The notes under the pieces were generated by a model, which saw only the letters and a program-made list of their open reading frames with translations, had not been told where the DNA came from and searched no databases. Positions 10,920 through 20,453 of a stretch of 64,000 nt of DNA are shown here, in pieces (positions within the stretch are counted from its first letter, which is position 1; the number at the start of each line of letters is the position of its first letter). The translations under genes and the position numbers were made by a program. Source of the DNA: Symsagittifera roscoffensis (lineage: Eukaryota > Xenacoelomorpha > Acoela > Convolutidae); the NCBI RefSeq assembly GCF_963678635.1, contig NC_087070.1, forward strand, positions 42,041,831-42,105,830. Direction: 5' to 3'.

Positions 10920-13900
10920 TTAATGTTTATTGTTTTGGTTTTCTTTGCGGTGTTTTTTAGATGGTCGTTCTTCTGAAGCTTCAGATAAAATAAATGGGTT
11001 TTTTATAGGGGGACGTTCACGGACTCGGCTACTAGAAGCTTCTTCTTCTTCTTGCAGCTCTGCTTCTGAGTAGGGCCGCTGTAAAAATCCCCAATCCGGG
11101 AGTGTAAAATCGGGAGAACTGTTATCAGTTTCATTGTATGAGTTGGCCCACTCGGTGTCCATGTAAATGTCTTCTAGAAAAGCATTTTCTTCAGCGGCTT
11201 TATGGCCAAAGGGCACTGTCGAAATTCCGTCGAAAAGTAGAAAACGTTTTGAGTCGAATGGTGATAATGCAAGTTTGTTTTGTTTCACTGTCATATTGGT
11301 GTGACCTTTCGAAACTATATTATAGTTGTATACTCTCATTGTTTTTCCAGTGAATAATGTGTCCCTGAAGGTTTGGTGGACCAGTTCTCTCTGTGCACTC
11401 CGTTTAATTCCTTTGGCACTCAATTTTTGAGTGCCTTCTAAACAATAGCAAAATTATTATTCTTTTCTACAACGTTGGGGATAGCTTCATTTCACTTCAG
11501 CAACTCAATTTATACCGAACAAAATTTGATTCATTTTACCAAAAAAGAGCAGAAGACTCTAAATTATGATTAAAAAAGAGGAAACAAGAGGGAATATGTT
11601 GTCAGATAAATCAACGTTTAGGCAACATTGTATAATGTTGCCTAAATCAGCTAAATGCCCATAGTTTAATGCAACAAATTAAGGGGTGTAGGTAGGTTGG
11701 TGGTGGTATTTTTGTTCTGTAAAAGGTAGGAATGGGGGGTGGAAGGGTGGCTTAAATTTTATTTACCATTAAGGACGACCGAATATAGTTTCGGTTTTAG
11801 GGCGATGAATTCTCTGATCGGCTTCCCACCAGTCTCGTCTTTGAACTTCAGCACAACTTTCTTGTTGGTATCCTCGAACAAGAAATGGTCCTTATCGTAA
11901 TTTGAAAAGTCGAAATCAGCTTTTATTTTCTCCAAGTCTCGGTAAACGTCATCAGTTTTTATGGCGTAAATAAAACTATCCGTGTCGGAGTAAAGGAGTT
12001 CCAAGTTTAGATTTGGTTTCATTTTTTGATAGTGAAACTGAAACATGAAACGCTTGGCGAGGTCTAGGATGGTCGCACCAACTATCATAGGTTTATCCCA
12101 CAATATTTTTGTTACTGAAAAGCTAATTGTGGCTAATTGATCGTCAATGATTTGAAAGCTTTTCATTGTGCTCAGAGCTGTTTTTTGTAAAAGTTCTCTC
12201 TCATTCCTTACAATCTCCAGCTTCATTCTTCCTAACTTAGACTCCATTGTCTTACCGAAAGCTGAATTAACAATTAGCTTGTAGAAGTTCTCCTGGAATT
12301 TATTTACCGCGGCTTTTCGTAGGCGGGTGTTGAGGTCGACAAAGGGTGCCATCCAGTGACTTTGGCGGAACTGAAGAACTTTTCCGAGGTGAGTTATTTT
12401 CATTCCTAGCTCATGGTACAATTTTAGGGTAAGGTAGTGCAAAACATAACCTTCTTTAGGATGCAAGGTCTGTAGAAGCTTTGGCACTTTTGGCAGTGTG
12501 GTGATTCCCAATTTTCCCAACATGTCGACTTGCTCGTTGCTCATTGCACCGATGTCCACTACTTCACGAGAGGGGGCAAGGGGGTAATCAGCAAAGAAGT
12601 CGTGAAGCTCTTCGGGTATGGTTAAATTGACTTCAACTATATAACCCCATTCTGATGTTTCGCTGGTGAGCAGTATGTCTGCCAGACTTTTTTCAACTAT
12701 TGAAAAATCGTTTAAGGGCAAAGGGCAGTGTTTCATTATCCCCCCGTACAAATTGTTTGCATCAATATTGAGGATGTAGCTTGATGGTTCTGAGGGCGAA
12801 AAATCGTCGAGGTATTTATTGTTTGCTTTGTAAAATCGGCGCGCGTAAATCGACGACATGCCTCCTCGTATCATTCGCTGCACAAGGTCTAGATGTTCAC
12901 GGTCCGTTAAGAGTTTCAGTTCGGGCTTACAAACTTTTAGAAAGGCGTCCCCGGAAAGGTTACTTGCCGTGAAGTAACAGGCGCAATCCAGCCCGTATGT
13001 TTGATAGCAAACTTCACGAAAAGCTTCGAAAACGGAAGCAAGCAATAGCACATCTGTAGTCAAGTACAAGTCGTGGTAATCACCAAGTGAGCCACACTTC
13101 AGTTCGGTGAAAACTTTAAGGGCATGATTGTACTCGCTTCTTGAAACACTCACATCCCCTCCTGTTAGACTATTTTTCCACATTGCTCGTGGGGGAAGGC
13201 GAGTTTCTCGGAATTTTTCGAATGAGTTGAAGTATGAGTAGGGGTAATGCCCTTTCTGTTTCAACAGACTGACTTTTTCACGTGAGTGGCCGAGTTTTTC
13301 AAAATAGTTCTCCAGCAGAAAAAACTTTTCGTTGGGCAAATTATCGACAAGTTTTGCCAACGATGCCAGCATGAACCTATACGAATCGATGAATCTCAGA
13401 TTTTCGTAGAGTTTTTTGATTTTTCCGTTTTTGTCCGTGTACGTTTTTATGTAGACTGAGATTGTCAAGGATATATATTTTTCTTCAGATGCGGGTATTA
13501 CGGAAAAAGTGTTTTCCGAATCGCTTTTTGCCAGCGCTTTGATTATAAAGTGTAAATCATAATTTGACAAATTATGAGCTACCACTGGAATGTAATTTGT
13601 TGTTTTTCTATTAACGTTACACTCATTGTGTGCCCAACCCAGAAACTTGTTGGTGTAATGGCAATGATCAAGTACCACTTGATCATTGTCGGAAAAATCA
13701 TTCTCGCATATCCAACAAATTGTAGCATCTTCCCGTTCCTGGTCTGTTATACCAGTGAAAGTGTAATATTTCCTTTTTTCTACGTAAATTTGTCTCGCTA
13801 ACGATTCAAGGGAGCTAATTAGCTCTTCCATCACATTCGGTCCTCTTTTAAGCTCAAACTTTAACAGGTCTTTTTTCCCAAATTCGATTACTGCTAACGC

Positions 13901-15500
13901 GTAGCCGCACGGTTGATGGATTTCAATTGTTTGCGTGCTAGATTTTCGCGGATCAGGTTGCGGTCCGTATACTGGTAAGAGCAGTGACTCCAAATCAAAG
14001 TAGATTACTCTGGGTACGTACCAACGAGCTGTTAAGTTTTTGAACTTGTGGTCATCTTTTCCCGGCTTGGGCATTGTTATGACGACATCTTCGTCTTGGT
14101 AGCACAGTTCTTGATGTCTTCTCAAAGTTTCGAATGAAGCGCATGTGTGGAAACATTTGCGACAAATCTCAGATTGAAATCGGTGCACTTTGTGCCGCAC
14201 GTACTCGACCAGTTTCTGGAGATCACTTATCAACACATAGTGATATTTTGATCCATCTGTCAGCAGCAACAAGTCCACAATCAGGCTAGTAGTGAATCTG
14301 CTCGATACTCTTATGGGCAACAATTCGCCATCGTTGTACCTGAACAGAAAAATAATTTTTATACCTAGGTTTGAAATGAAATAAAAAGGGTGTTTGAATA
14401 GGTGAAGAACATTATTGAAGGAATTTTAAAATTTTTAGAAGGAAATTAGAATTTGCTTACCGGAAGACGTTGATTTGACAATTGTTCAACTTTTCAAATC
14501 TGTCCATATCCATCAGACCCATTGGCATTTCGTATTCCCCATTGATTTTCACAATTCCTTCTTTGTCGAGATTGTAGGTTGAGACTTTGTTTTTCTCCAG
14601 CCACCGTCTAGATGTGGGGTAGAGGGCCGGCTCATTCACATTGTGATATGCGGCAACAAAGGAGTAGAGAAAGCAACGGTCATCATCTTTAGTGTTGATA
14701 TTTGTGAGCAGAGTAGATGCTGCGCTGAGTGCATCAGGTAGCTCGAGGTAGGATCCTGCTCTTATTGGTGAGAAGGCCGCGAAACTGATTTGCAATTTTT
14801 CAATTCTGTCAATAATCCATCCGCTACCATGAGAAGAGAACGAATTGACTTGGTTGACCATATGTTCAATCAGTTCCAAGAATTGAACCCCAGCTATTCC
14901 CTCGAAGTACACTGTCAATGTCTTAGTGTTCAGAAACAGCATGGTCCTTTCGAAGTTTCCACTGTCCCCGTCTTGCACAGTGGGAATTTTGATCATTCCC
15001 ACTTCCACATGGAATTGCACCTTGTTCGGACCCTCTTTGACCCTTTCCAGTATAAGAGCATCTATTTCCTCCTTGTTTTGCATCATGACTTGAAGCAAAT
15101 CCATTTCTTTTTCACCAACTTTGAGATCGTATCGACGCAATTTGCCTCTGAACGCGCTTTCCGTTGGGGCAGCGGAAGACGTCGTCTCAATGCCGTCCCA
15201 AACAGGCAATGCGTGCTTCTTCAGCAAGTGTTGTCCATAGCTTTCCGCGGTGAGAAATATTGTATGGCAATAGATACAATGACTATTCGAAGTCATGTCA
15301 TGTACCAGCTCGACGTGCTCTCGGGCTTCCGACAAACTCTCGAATGACTCTAGACACTCATCGCAAACAGTTTGAGGAGGAGGGGGAGGAAGGATCTTGT
15401 GAACTTTTTGCTCATGTCTTCTCAAGTTCCTTTTAGAGCTCAGTATTTTTCCGCACTGCTGGCAAGGAACAGGTGTCGCGATAGAAGTAGAGTTCGGCAT
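10920..15500 (-). CDS. polB: Polinton family-B (protein-primed) DNA polymerase, three exons
   Basis: Replicates the element. Exons on the minus strand: 15500-14461, 14339-11767 and 11437-10920; introns of 121 and 329 bp have GT/AG borders (CG/GTAAGC..TTCAG; AATG/GTAAAT..TTTAG) and conserve phase, giving ~1376 aa. Exon 1 has C2H2-like zinc fingers (CQQCGKILSS..H, CDECLESF..H, CIYCHTIF..H) and the Polinton N-terminal region. Exon 2 carries the exonuclease residues (VIYFDLESL, AHNLSNYDLHF), the CWICENDF..DHCHYT..CN zinc/HNH-like insert, and the polymerase motifs DANNLYG, NSAFGKTMES and YSDTDSF. Exon 3 is the usual C-terminal tail with KGIKRSAQRELV and an acidic/basic end. All catalytic motifs are present, so it may be active. 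No intervening ORF occupies either intron. Confidence 0.9.
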
Positions 15501-16210
15501 TGTTTGTTGAAGTTACTGAAGTAATTCAGGAAAATTTCAAGAAAATTTAGGAGAATTTCAAGTAGAACTGGTTATGGAAAAGCAAAAGCGAGAAGTGACT
15601 AGCACCAAAAAACTTTGCGGGTAAGGGCAAGTAGAAGCCATTAACGAGAGTTATACTTCGCCGTCTTGGCAATAAGTCTTTTCCTTTCCAAAAACAGGGT
15701 TTATTCTAGCTTTAAGCTCTATATGTCTCATCACTCTGCTCAAGTGGAGGGGTTTTGTATACTAAAAACTGATTCATTTACAGCCTCAAACTTTTGCTGT
15801 TAATTTTAAGGGTTAGCGATAAAATTTTGGCTTTTTTTAGGCGACTGGTTTAGACTTTCAATTAACATTTCAGCACTAAATTACAAAATTTAATGCTTAG
15901 AATGATTCAGATAGAGCCTAAAACTTTTTCTGACTAATTTTAACCGTGAAACAGTAATTTCCTAATGATTTCAAGCCCACTTCTTGGTTTGCGTAAATAG
16001 GTATAATAAAAAGTAGATTTATGAGATAAAAGTATTCAGAAAGTAAAGCCCTCAACTAACTAATTAAGTTGAAAAAATAGTAAACTTAAAAAATGAAAAT
16101 TTTGCAAATTTGACACCTTGATAGTTACCGATGCATGATAAGCATAGATTGTCATTTGAATGTGTAAAAGATATCGGAATCAAAGTTTCCTTCATGTCAT
16201 TCGGTGTCCC
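15501..16210. other. Non-coding spacer upstream of polB
   Basis: AT-rich DNA between the polymerase start and the outer edge of the inverted-repeat module. It should contain the minus-strand polB promoter, but I can point to no specific element. Confidence 0.4.
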
Positions 16211-16322
16211 GTGAAACATTTCATATCATGTCCTTCGAAATATTAAGGCATGGCCGTTTGGTTTAAGGGGCAATAGCTAACCCGGCGTTGCTCGTCGCTA
16301 CGCTCCTCGGGAACGCCTCCCG
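16211..16322 (+). repeat. Left arm of module inverted repeat
   Basis: GC-rich core (16275-16322) in an AT-rich setting. Includes GGCGTTGCTCGTCGC and CCTCGGGAACGCC, so GGCGTT/AACGCC can pair into a small hairpin within each arm. Confidence 0.85.
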
Positions 16323-17436
16323 TTCTGTAATTTCAAGTGAAATTTTTTTTTTCAAAATAAAGGAAAACCTCAAACTTTTTATGTTGTGAAAAAAGGAAAA
16401 GTAATGTTTAAAAAAGTGTCTTTTAAATCTATCAACAAAAAAACCAGTAAGTTTTGTGGGACCTCGAGCACAGTTCTACTGGTCAAGTTCGAAATTTAAA
16501 AAACATAATTTTTTAACTTCTTTTTTCCTTCATTTTTAGCTTGAATTATTCGTTCGTTTTAAATTCAAGTGAATGTGGTTTGAAATTTTTAGGAGCTATC
16601 TGATACGTAATTAGGACAAGCGTAGAAATTCAAAAAAAAAACAATTATAACCCAATCAATGAGAGTAGTCGCCTGAAAAGTTGTGATTTTTTGAGAAAAT
16701 CTGATTTTTGTGAAAATATTGAAAAAAAAAATTGGGAAAAAATTTTTTTTCTCTCCAAATCCATTGAAACTACCCTCAATCAATTTGCCATGAATTTCTG
16801 AGCAGGGTTAAGGGTCATGTTCATTTTTCGAAAAAAAAACATAATTTTTTTTTTCACATTTTTACCAAAAAATTGTCCGTTTTTCACCCAAAACATGTAT
16901 ATGAATGTAATATAATGCAGATTTATGGCTTAAAACACTCTCTGTTACTTTGCGTAAGACCTGGCTAACCCCACCGGGCACAAAGTATGATGAGAGAGAG
17001 AGGACAGAGAGTGTTTGATAAAAAAGCCAAATAAATATGGTTGGACTACCAACAAGAAAATGTTGGACCCTTCCATATTTATCTTTCTTTTGAAAAGAAA
17101 GCAATATCCCGAAAAGGATATTCCAAATGGGGTTCACTAGTGAGCAAGTGTATTTATCTCTCTCTCTCTCTCTCTCTCTCTCATTCTTTCTCAAACAACA
17201 ATTTTAGCGTAAAATTATTCTCGATTTCTGATTTTTTTCTAGTTTTTCTCTAAGATTTTGCTGAAAACTTTACGGGGCAAACTTTAATTGATCTATTAAG
17301 CAAAATAAAAACTGAGACAAAAAATATACACACAGTAATGTTAAAACAGCTTAGAAGTCAAATCAAACAAAAATGAAAATATAAAACCTTGGAATAATAT
17401 TTGAAACAAAAGAAGGAAAGTTTTTTGTTTAAGTTA
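16323..17436. other. AT-rich non-coding part of the module
   Basis: Long A and T runs, two short AG/TC-rich tracts and no supported ORF. The 110-codon and 64-codon open frames here are low-complexity translations of those tracts. Confidence 0.45.
17157..17182 (+). repeat. (TC)13 microsatellite
   Basis: Thirteen uninterrupted TC dinucleotides. A complementary AG-rich stretch (GAGAGAGAGAGG) lies at about 16993-17006, so the two could pair. Confidence 0.9.
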
Positions 17437-18081
17437 TTAGAAACCTCGAAACTGTAGTTTTCTCTTTTTTGGCGCATAGCAAGCTGCATTTGGAGGAGTG
17501 CCTTGAATGAGATCTGGGGTGACTAGATCAATTGTCTCCGCACTAGATGAAACCCGAGCATCCGAATAGGAAGTTGATTGTTCTGGAGTTGAAACTGGTC
17601 CCCTAACAAACGACTCGGGAGACATTGCTGTCGGAATATCCCAGTACGCTTCGCGCTCTGCATAGTCACGAATACATCCCTCCTGATTTTCATACAACGG
17701 CATTGACTCGCAGTCATACGCGAAGAGAATTTTTCTTGGAGACTGCTCGAGCGAGGTTGTGTCGTTTATCTCCGTCTTTTCTAATGCCGGATAGCTCTCG
17801 TGAATAGTGCAACTCTCGTACATTCGTTTTCGATTCTGTCTAAGTAGATCGATGTGATCAAGGAGGTAGTTTGGTAGCATGATATGACTTTTTGTAGTCC
17901 ATTCCTCGTTTTGATTCTCGTCGTTTTTTCGGGGAGCCAAGTCATTGAACGGACTTGCTGTAGACGGAGAGACTCTCTCTTTCTGTTGATGGATGACTGC
18001 AATCGACTCTCTCGTGTATGTTTGGTAGATAATGGTTCTTTCTCGATCAGACACTGAGATTATTTGTAAAGGACTAGTCAT
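17437..18081 (-). CDS. Hypothetical 214-aa protein of the accessory module
   Basis: ATG at 18079-18081 runs to a stop at 17437. The sequence is hydrophilic, Ser/Thr/Glu/Arg-rich, with no transmembrane segment, no zinc motif and no similarity that I recognise. Mixed-composition stretches such as KILFAYDCESMPLYE and REAYWDIPTAMSPESF argue for a real protein rather than random translation. It ends with a basic KKRKLQFRGF tail that could be a nuclear localisation signal. It is divergent from PC4 and the HUH-like gene, from which it is separated by a ~630-bp intergenic space that could hold a two-way promoter. Confidence 0.55.
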   Translation of the reverse strand: MTSPLQIISVSDRERTIIYQTYTRESIAVIHQQKERVSPSTASPFNDLAPRKNDENQNEEWTTKSHIMLPNYLLDHIDLLRQNRKRMYESCTIHESYPALEKTEINDTTSLEQSPRKILFAYDCESMPLYENQEGCIRDYAEREAYWDIPTAMSPESFVRGPVSTPEQSTSYSDARVSSSAETIDLVTPDLIQGTPPNAACYAPKKRKLQFRGF

Positions 18082-18707
18082 GACTTGAAGAGGTTTAAAG
18101 TTTTGTTAAAATGAAATGACTGAACTACCGAAATGAAATTGAGAGAATGAAAAGTATGAAAAGTTTATTAATGAAAATAAGATCAGGAAAGGGGTGGCAT
18201 AGTTCAATTAGGTCAAAGCTAATAACTTTTTAGGCGAGGCTATCAAATTTTATTCATTCTTTTAAGCATGACGCCTGAGGTCATGTTAGGAATGAATGTG
18301 AAAACCCGATTTTTTAGATTTATGTGACAGCTTTATTATAGTGGTTACGGGCGAAAGCACTCAAAATCAAGTTTTCATGATAGTTTGCCAGACATTCATT
18401 GTTATGCTGTTAGAAATTCATTACCATGATTCATAACAGTCATTAAAATAACCGTCACAATAAATAACACTAGAAGATTTTTAGACAATAGCCGGGGGAA
18501 AAAGTAACTAAATACCCATATAAAAAGAGGTTTATCGTTAAAGAAATTATATCCTTGGTGATTAAGTCTTATCAATATGGCTTAGGGCGCTCGTAAACTT
18601 TATCACCTAAATTTTTACTTTGGGAGCGCATGATCTGTCTCGTATACTGTGATCAGTCATTCTTCAACGTTCCACACTAAAAACCAGTTGGTTGTTATTC
18701 ATTTATA
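18082..18707. other. Putative bidirectional promoter region
   Basis: AT-rich 626-bp gap between divergent ORFs (minus-strand 17437-18081 and plus-strand 18708-19067). ATAAAAAG at about 18520 is TATA-like for the plus strand. No ORF is supported here. The regulatory role is inferred from position only. Confidence 0.35.
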
Positions 18708-19067
18708 ATGTACGCTTCTCTTGACACGGATGTAGACTATTTCGATGATTTTAGGGATATATCTTCGAATGATAAACGTTTAGTTAGAGTCGGTGCAAAA
18801 ACATTCGCACAGACCGGTACTTACATAACTATCAAATTGTACAAAAAAGACGAAGAGGGAACTTTTAAGTATCGACAAGGAATAACTTTGTCAACTGGTG
18901 AATTCGAGTCCTTGGCGGACAATTACACAAAAATTAAAAGGTTGACGAAAGCAAAAAACTGCGACGTGACTGAAAAACTTAGAAAAAAGCGAAACAAATC
19001 TAAAAAATCTTCATGCTCTGAAAAGGAATGCGAAAGTGAAAACGATGATAACTGTCGGGTTGTGTAA
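18708..19067 (+). CDS. PC4/p15-like single-stranded-DNA-binding protein
   Basis: 119 aa from the ATG at 18708. Residues ~22-68 follow the layout of the transcriptional coactivator PC4 DNA-binding fold: a beta-rich GAKTFAQTGTYITIKLYKKD stretch, then EEGTFKYRQGITLSTGEFESL, matching the family's 'D-x-EG-x-KPGRKGI-x-L' pattern. The C-terminus is Lys-rich and then acidic. PC4 proteins bind single-stranded DNA and promoters. In this setting it could act in element replication or late transcription; that is inference. It is followed after 37 bp by the HUH-like gene on the same strand. The match is by eye and needs a profile search. Confidence 0.55.
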   Translation: MYASLDTDVDYFDDFRDISSNDKRLVRVGAKTFAQTGTYITIKLYKKDEEGTFKYRQGITLSTGEFESLADNYTKIKRLTKAKNCDVTEKLRKKRNKSKKSSCSEKECESENDDNCRVV

Positions 19068-19104
19068 CATTATCAACTCGTTATTCGATTGAAACTTCAA
19101 AGCA

Positions 19105-19731
19105 ATGGTTGAAGCAATGTATGAGCAATCCCCTGATTATTTCAAACAATTCCGTAAAAATTACAAATTTTTCATCCTGAATCATGAACCCAACTTTTCA
19201 GGCTTCGCTTCAAAAGCAAATTTTGCAGTATCCTCCCATTCGAATAAATTAGATTTTTGCAACCATTCGATTGACAACGAAAAACATTATCATGTGCTGG
19301 TCGAATTTACGAAAGAGTCTACCGATTTACTTAACAAGATGACTTCAAAAGCCTTCGTTGTTCCTTGTCTTCTCTCTACATTCAAATATTTAATTTTGGG
19401 TTGCTCCAACTATGAATTGTCTGGCCCTCTGATGGAAAAACTGAAAATAGCTGTGAATTATAACTCTATCAACAACTTAGATGTTAGTGGTGTTCCAGTT
19501 CGCAGACGATTGCCTCAAGTTTGCTTCGGCTCGCAGACTAAATCTGTTCAAACTCAAACTGACCTGATTACTAACGTAACAATTGAACGCTTTACTAATA
19601 TTTTGAATGGTGAAAACGCTGCTGAGTTTTCTAAAATAATTGACATAATTTTAAGTGGGTATGGTTGTATGGAAATTGATTCAAACACTTTGTTTGTGAA
19701 ATTTATCATGGAGAAGAAATTCAAGTTTTAA
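19105..19731 (+). CDS. 208-aa protein with HUH-like motif (candidate Rep-type nuclease, no helicase)
   Basis: ATG at 19105, stop at 19731, just before an A-rich tract and the right module arm. Around residues 70-77 it has HYHVLVEF, with the two histidines and hydrophobic spacing of the HUH metal-binding motif of rolling-circle/rolling-hairpin initiators. About 45 residues later is STFKYLILGCSNYELSG, which contains tyrosines that could serve as the nucleophile. There is no Walker A motif or helicase domain. HUH nucleases are typically preceded by a beta-strand like KFFILNHE, seen here at ~22-29. The rest is unlike anything I recognise. Alternatives: a parvovirus-derived or wholly different protein with a chance HxH. 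Confidence 0.4.
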   Translation: MVEAMYEQSPDYFKQFRKNYKFFILNHEPNFSGFASKANFAVSSHSNKLDFCNHSIDNEKHYHVLVEFTKESTDLLNKMTSKAFVVPCLLSTFKYLILGCSNYELSGPLMEKLKIAVNYNSINNLDVSGVPVRRRLPQVCFGSQTKSVQTQTDLITNVTIERFTNILNGENAAEFSKIIDIILSGYGCMEIDSNTLFVKFIMEKKFKF

Positions 19732-19794
19732 ATATTGGTTTTCTTTCGCTCTTGTATACCAAAAAAAAAAAAAAAAAAATTGTTACTACACAAT

Positions 19795-19906
19795 CGGGAG
19801 GCGTTCCCGAGGAGCGTAGCGACGAGCAACGCCGGGTTAGCTATTGCCCCTTAAACCAAACGGCCATGCCTTAATAATTCGAAGGACTTGATATGAAACT
19901 TTTCGC
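19795..19906 (-). repeat. Right arm of module inverted repeat
   Basis: Reverse complement of 16211-16322, perfect over 19795-19876. It is preceded by a run of 19 A (19761-19779), a possible polyadenylation-derived or slippage tract at the end of the plus-strand gene pair. Confidence 0.85.
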
Positions 19907-20008
19907 GGTTCACATAAACTTGCAGAAAAAAACTTTGTTGTTAATAAGAATGAATTGAAAAAAAAAAAAACGAATTTATAAATTTTACAAAAACATCAAT
20001 AAATTAAT

Positions 20009-20446
20009 TTAGAATAACATATGTTTGGCAAATCTTATCAAATCATGATCATTAAGTTTGAAACCTATTGGAAATTTGTTTGTAATTATAACATGAGCAA
20101 CATAAATACAATAAAGTCCGCATAACACTGAATCAGCTGATTGTATTGGTTTTTTCAACAGTAGCTGATTTCCCTCGTGAATTGTTCGTCGCATATTCTT
20201 GTACACGAGGGGATAATCACATAATCGTTTACCTAGAGGATCTGCGAAGAATATCTGTCCTCCAGCTCGAGCAAAAAGCAACCAGTGGGTTCCAGGTTGA
20301 TCCGATGGTGAGGCATTCATAATCATGAACGTATTATCGTTTTTCAGTACTGAAGAGCATGGCAAATCTGCCGGAAAAACACCTCTAAAGCGATGTTTCA
20401 AATGTTTACAACGGTTAATAATTTCTACTAGTTGAAGATTATCCAT
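20009..20446 (-). CDS. Adenain-like cysteine protease (Polinton PRO)
   Basis: 145 aa, the normal size for this family, which matures capsid proteins during virion assembly. GTHWLLF gives the catalytic histidine, followed by FFADPLG (acidic residue) and SVLCGLYC with the nucleophilic cysteine, in the C5/Ulp1-like order H-D-C. ATG at 20444-20446. It lies 7 bp downstream of the major capsid gene on the same strand. No damage seen. Confidence 0.85.
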   Translation of the reverse strand: MDNLQLVEIINRCKHLKHRFRGVFPADLPCSSVLKNDNTFMIMNASPSDQPGTHWLLFARAGGQIFFADPLGKRLCDYPLVYKNMRRTIHEGNQLLLKKPIQSADSVLCGLYCIYVAHVIITNKFPIGFKLNDHDLIRFAKHMLF

Positions 20447-20453
20447 GTCTATC

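Larger units (their letters stand above)
16211..19906. mobile_element. Inverted-repeat-bounded accessory module inside the Polinton (possible nested element)
   Basis: Two arms, 16211-16322 and 19795-19906, are reverse complements of each other. They are identical for 82 bp at the inner side (16241-16322 = complement of 19795-19876) and diverged further out. The 3.5 kb between them holds three ORFs of non-core type, two of them on the strand opposite to the other Polinton genes. The module sits exactly between polymerase and protease. No clear target duplication flanks it. It may be a nested insertion, or an accessory cassette bounded by an internal inverted duplication. Confidence 0.55.

Noticed and set aside
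14790..15347. 185-codon plus-strand ORF
   Set aside because: Antisense shadow of polymerase exon 1, which has zinc fingers and the Polinton N-terminal region.
16862..17253. ORFs rich in RE or LS dipeptides around 17150
   Set aside because: They are translations of the (TC)13 tract and its flanks.
18708..19731. LxCxE-type oncoprotein motif expected in adintovirus accessory genes
   Set aside because: I looked in the three module ORFs and found no LxCxE.
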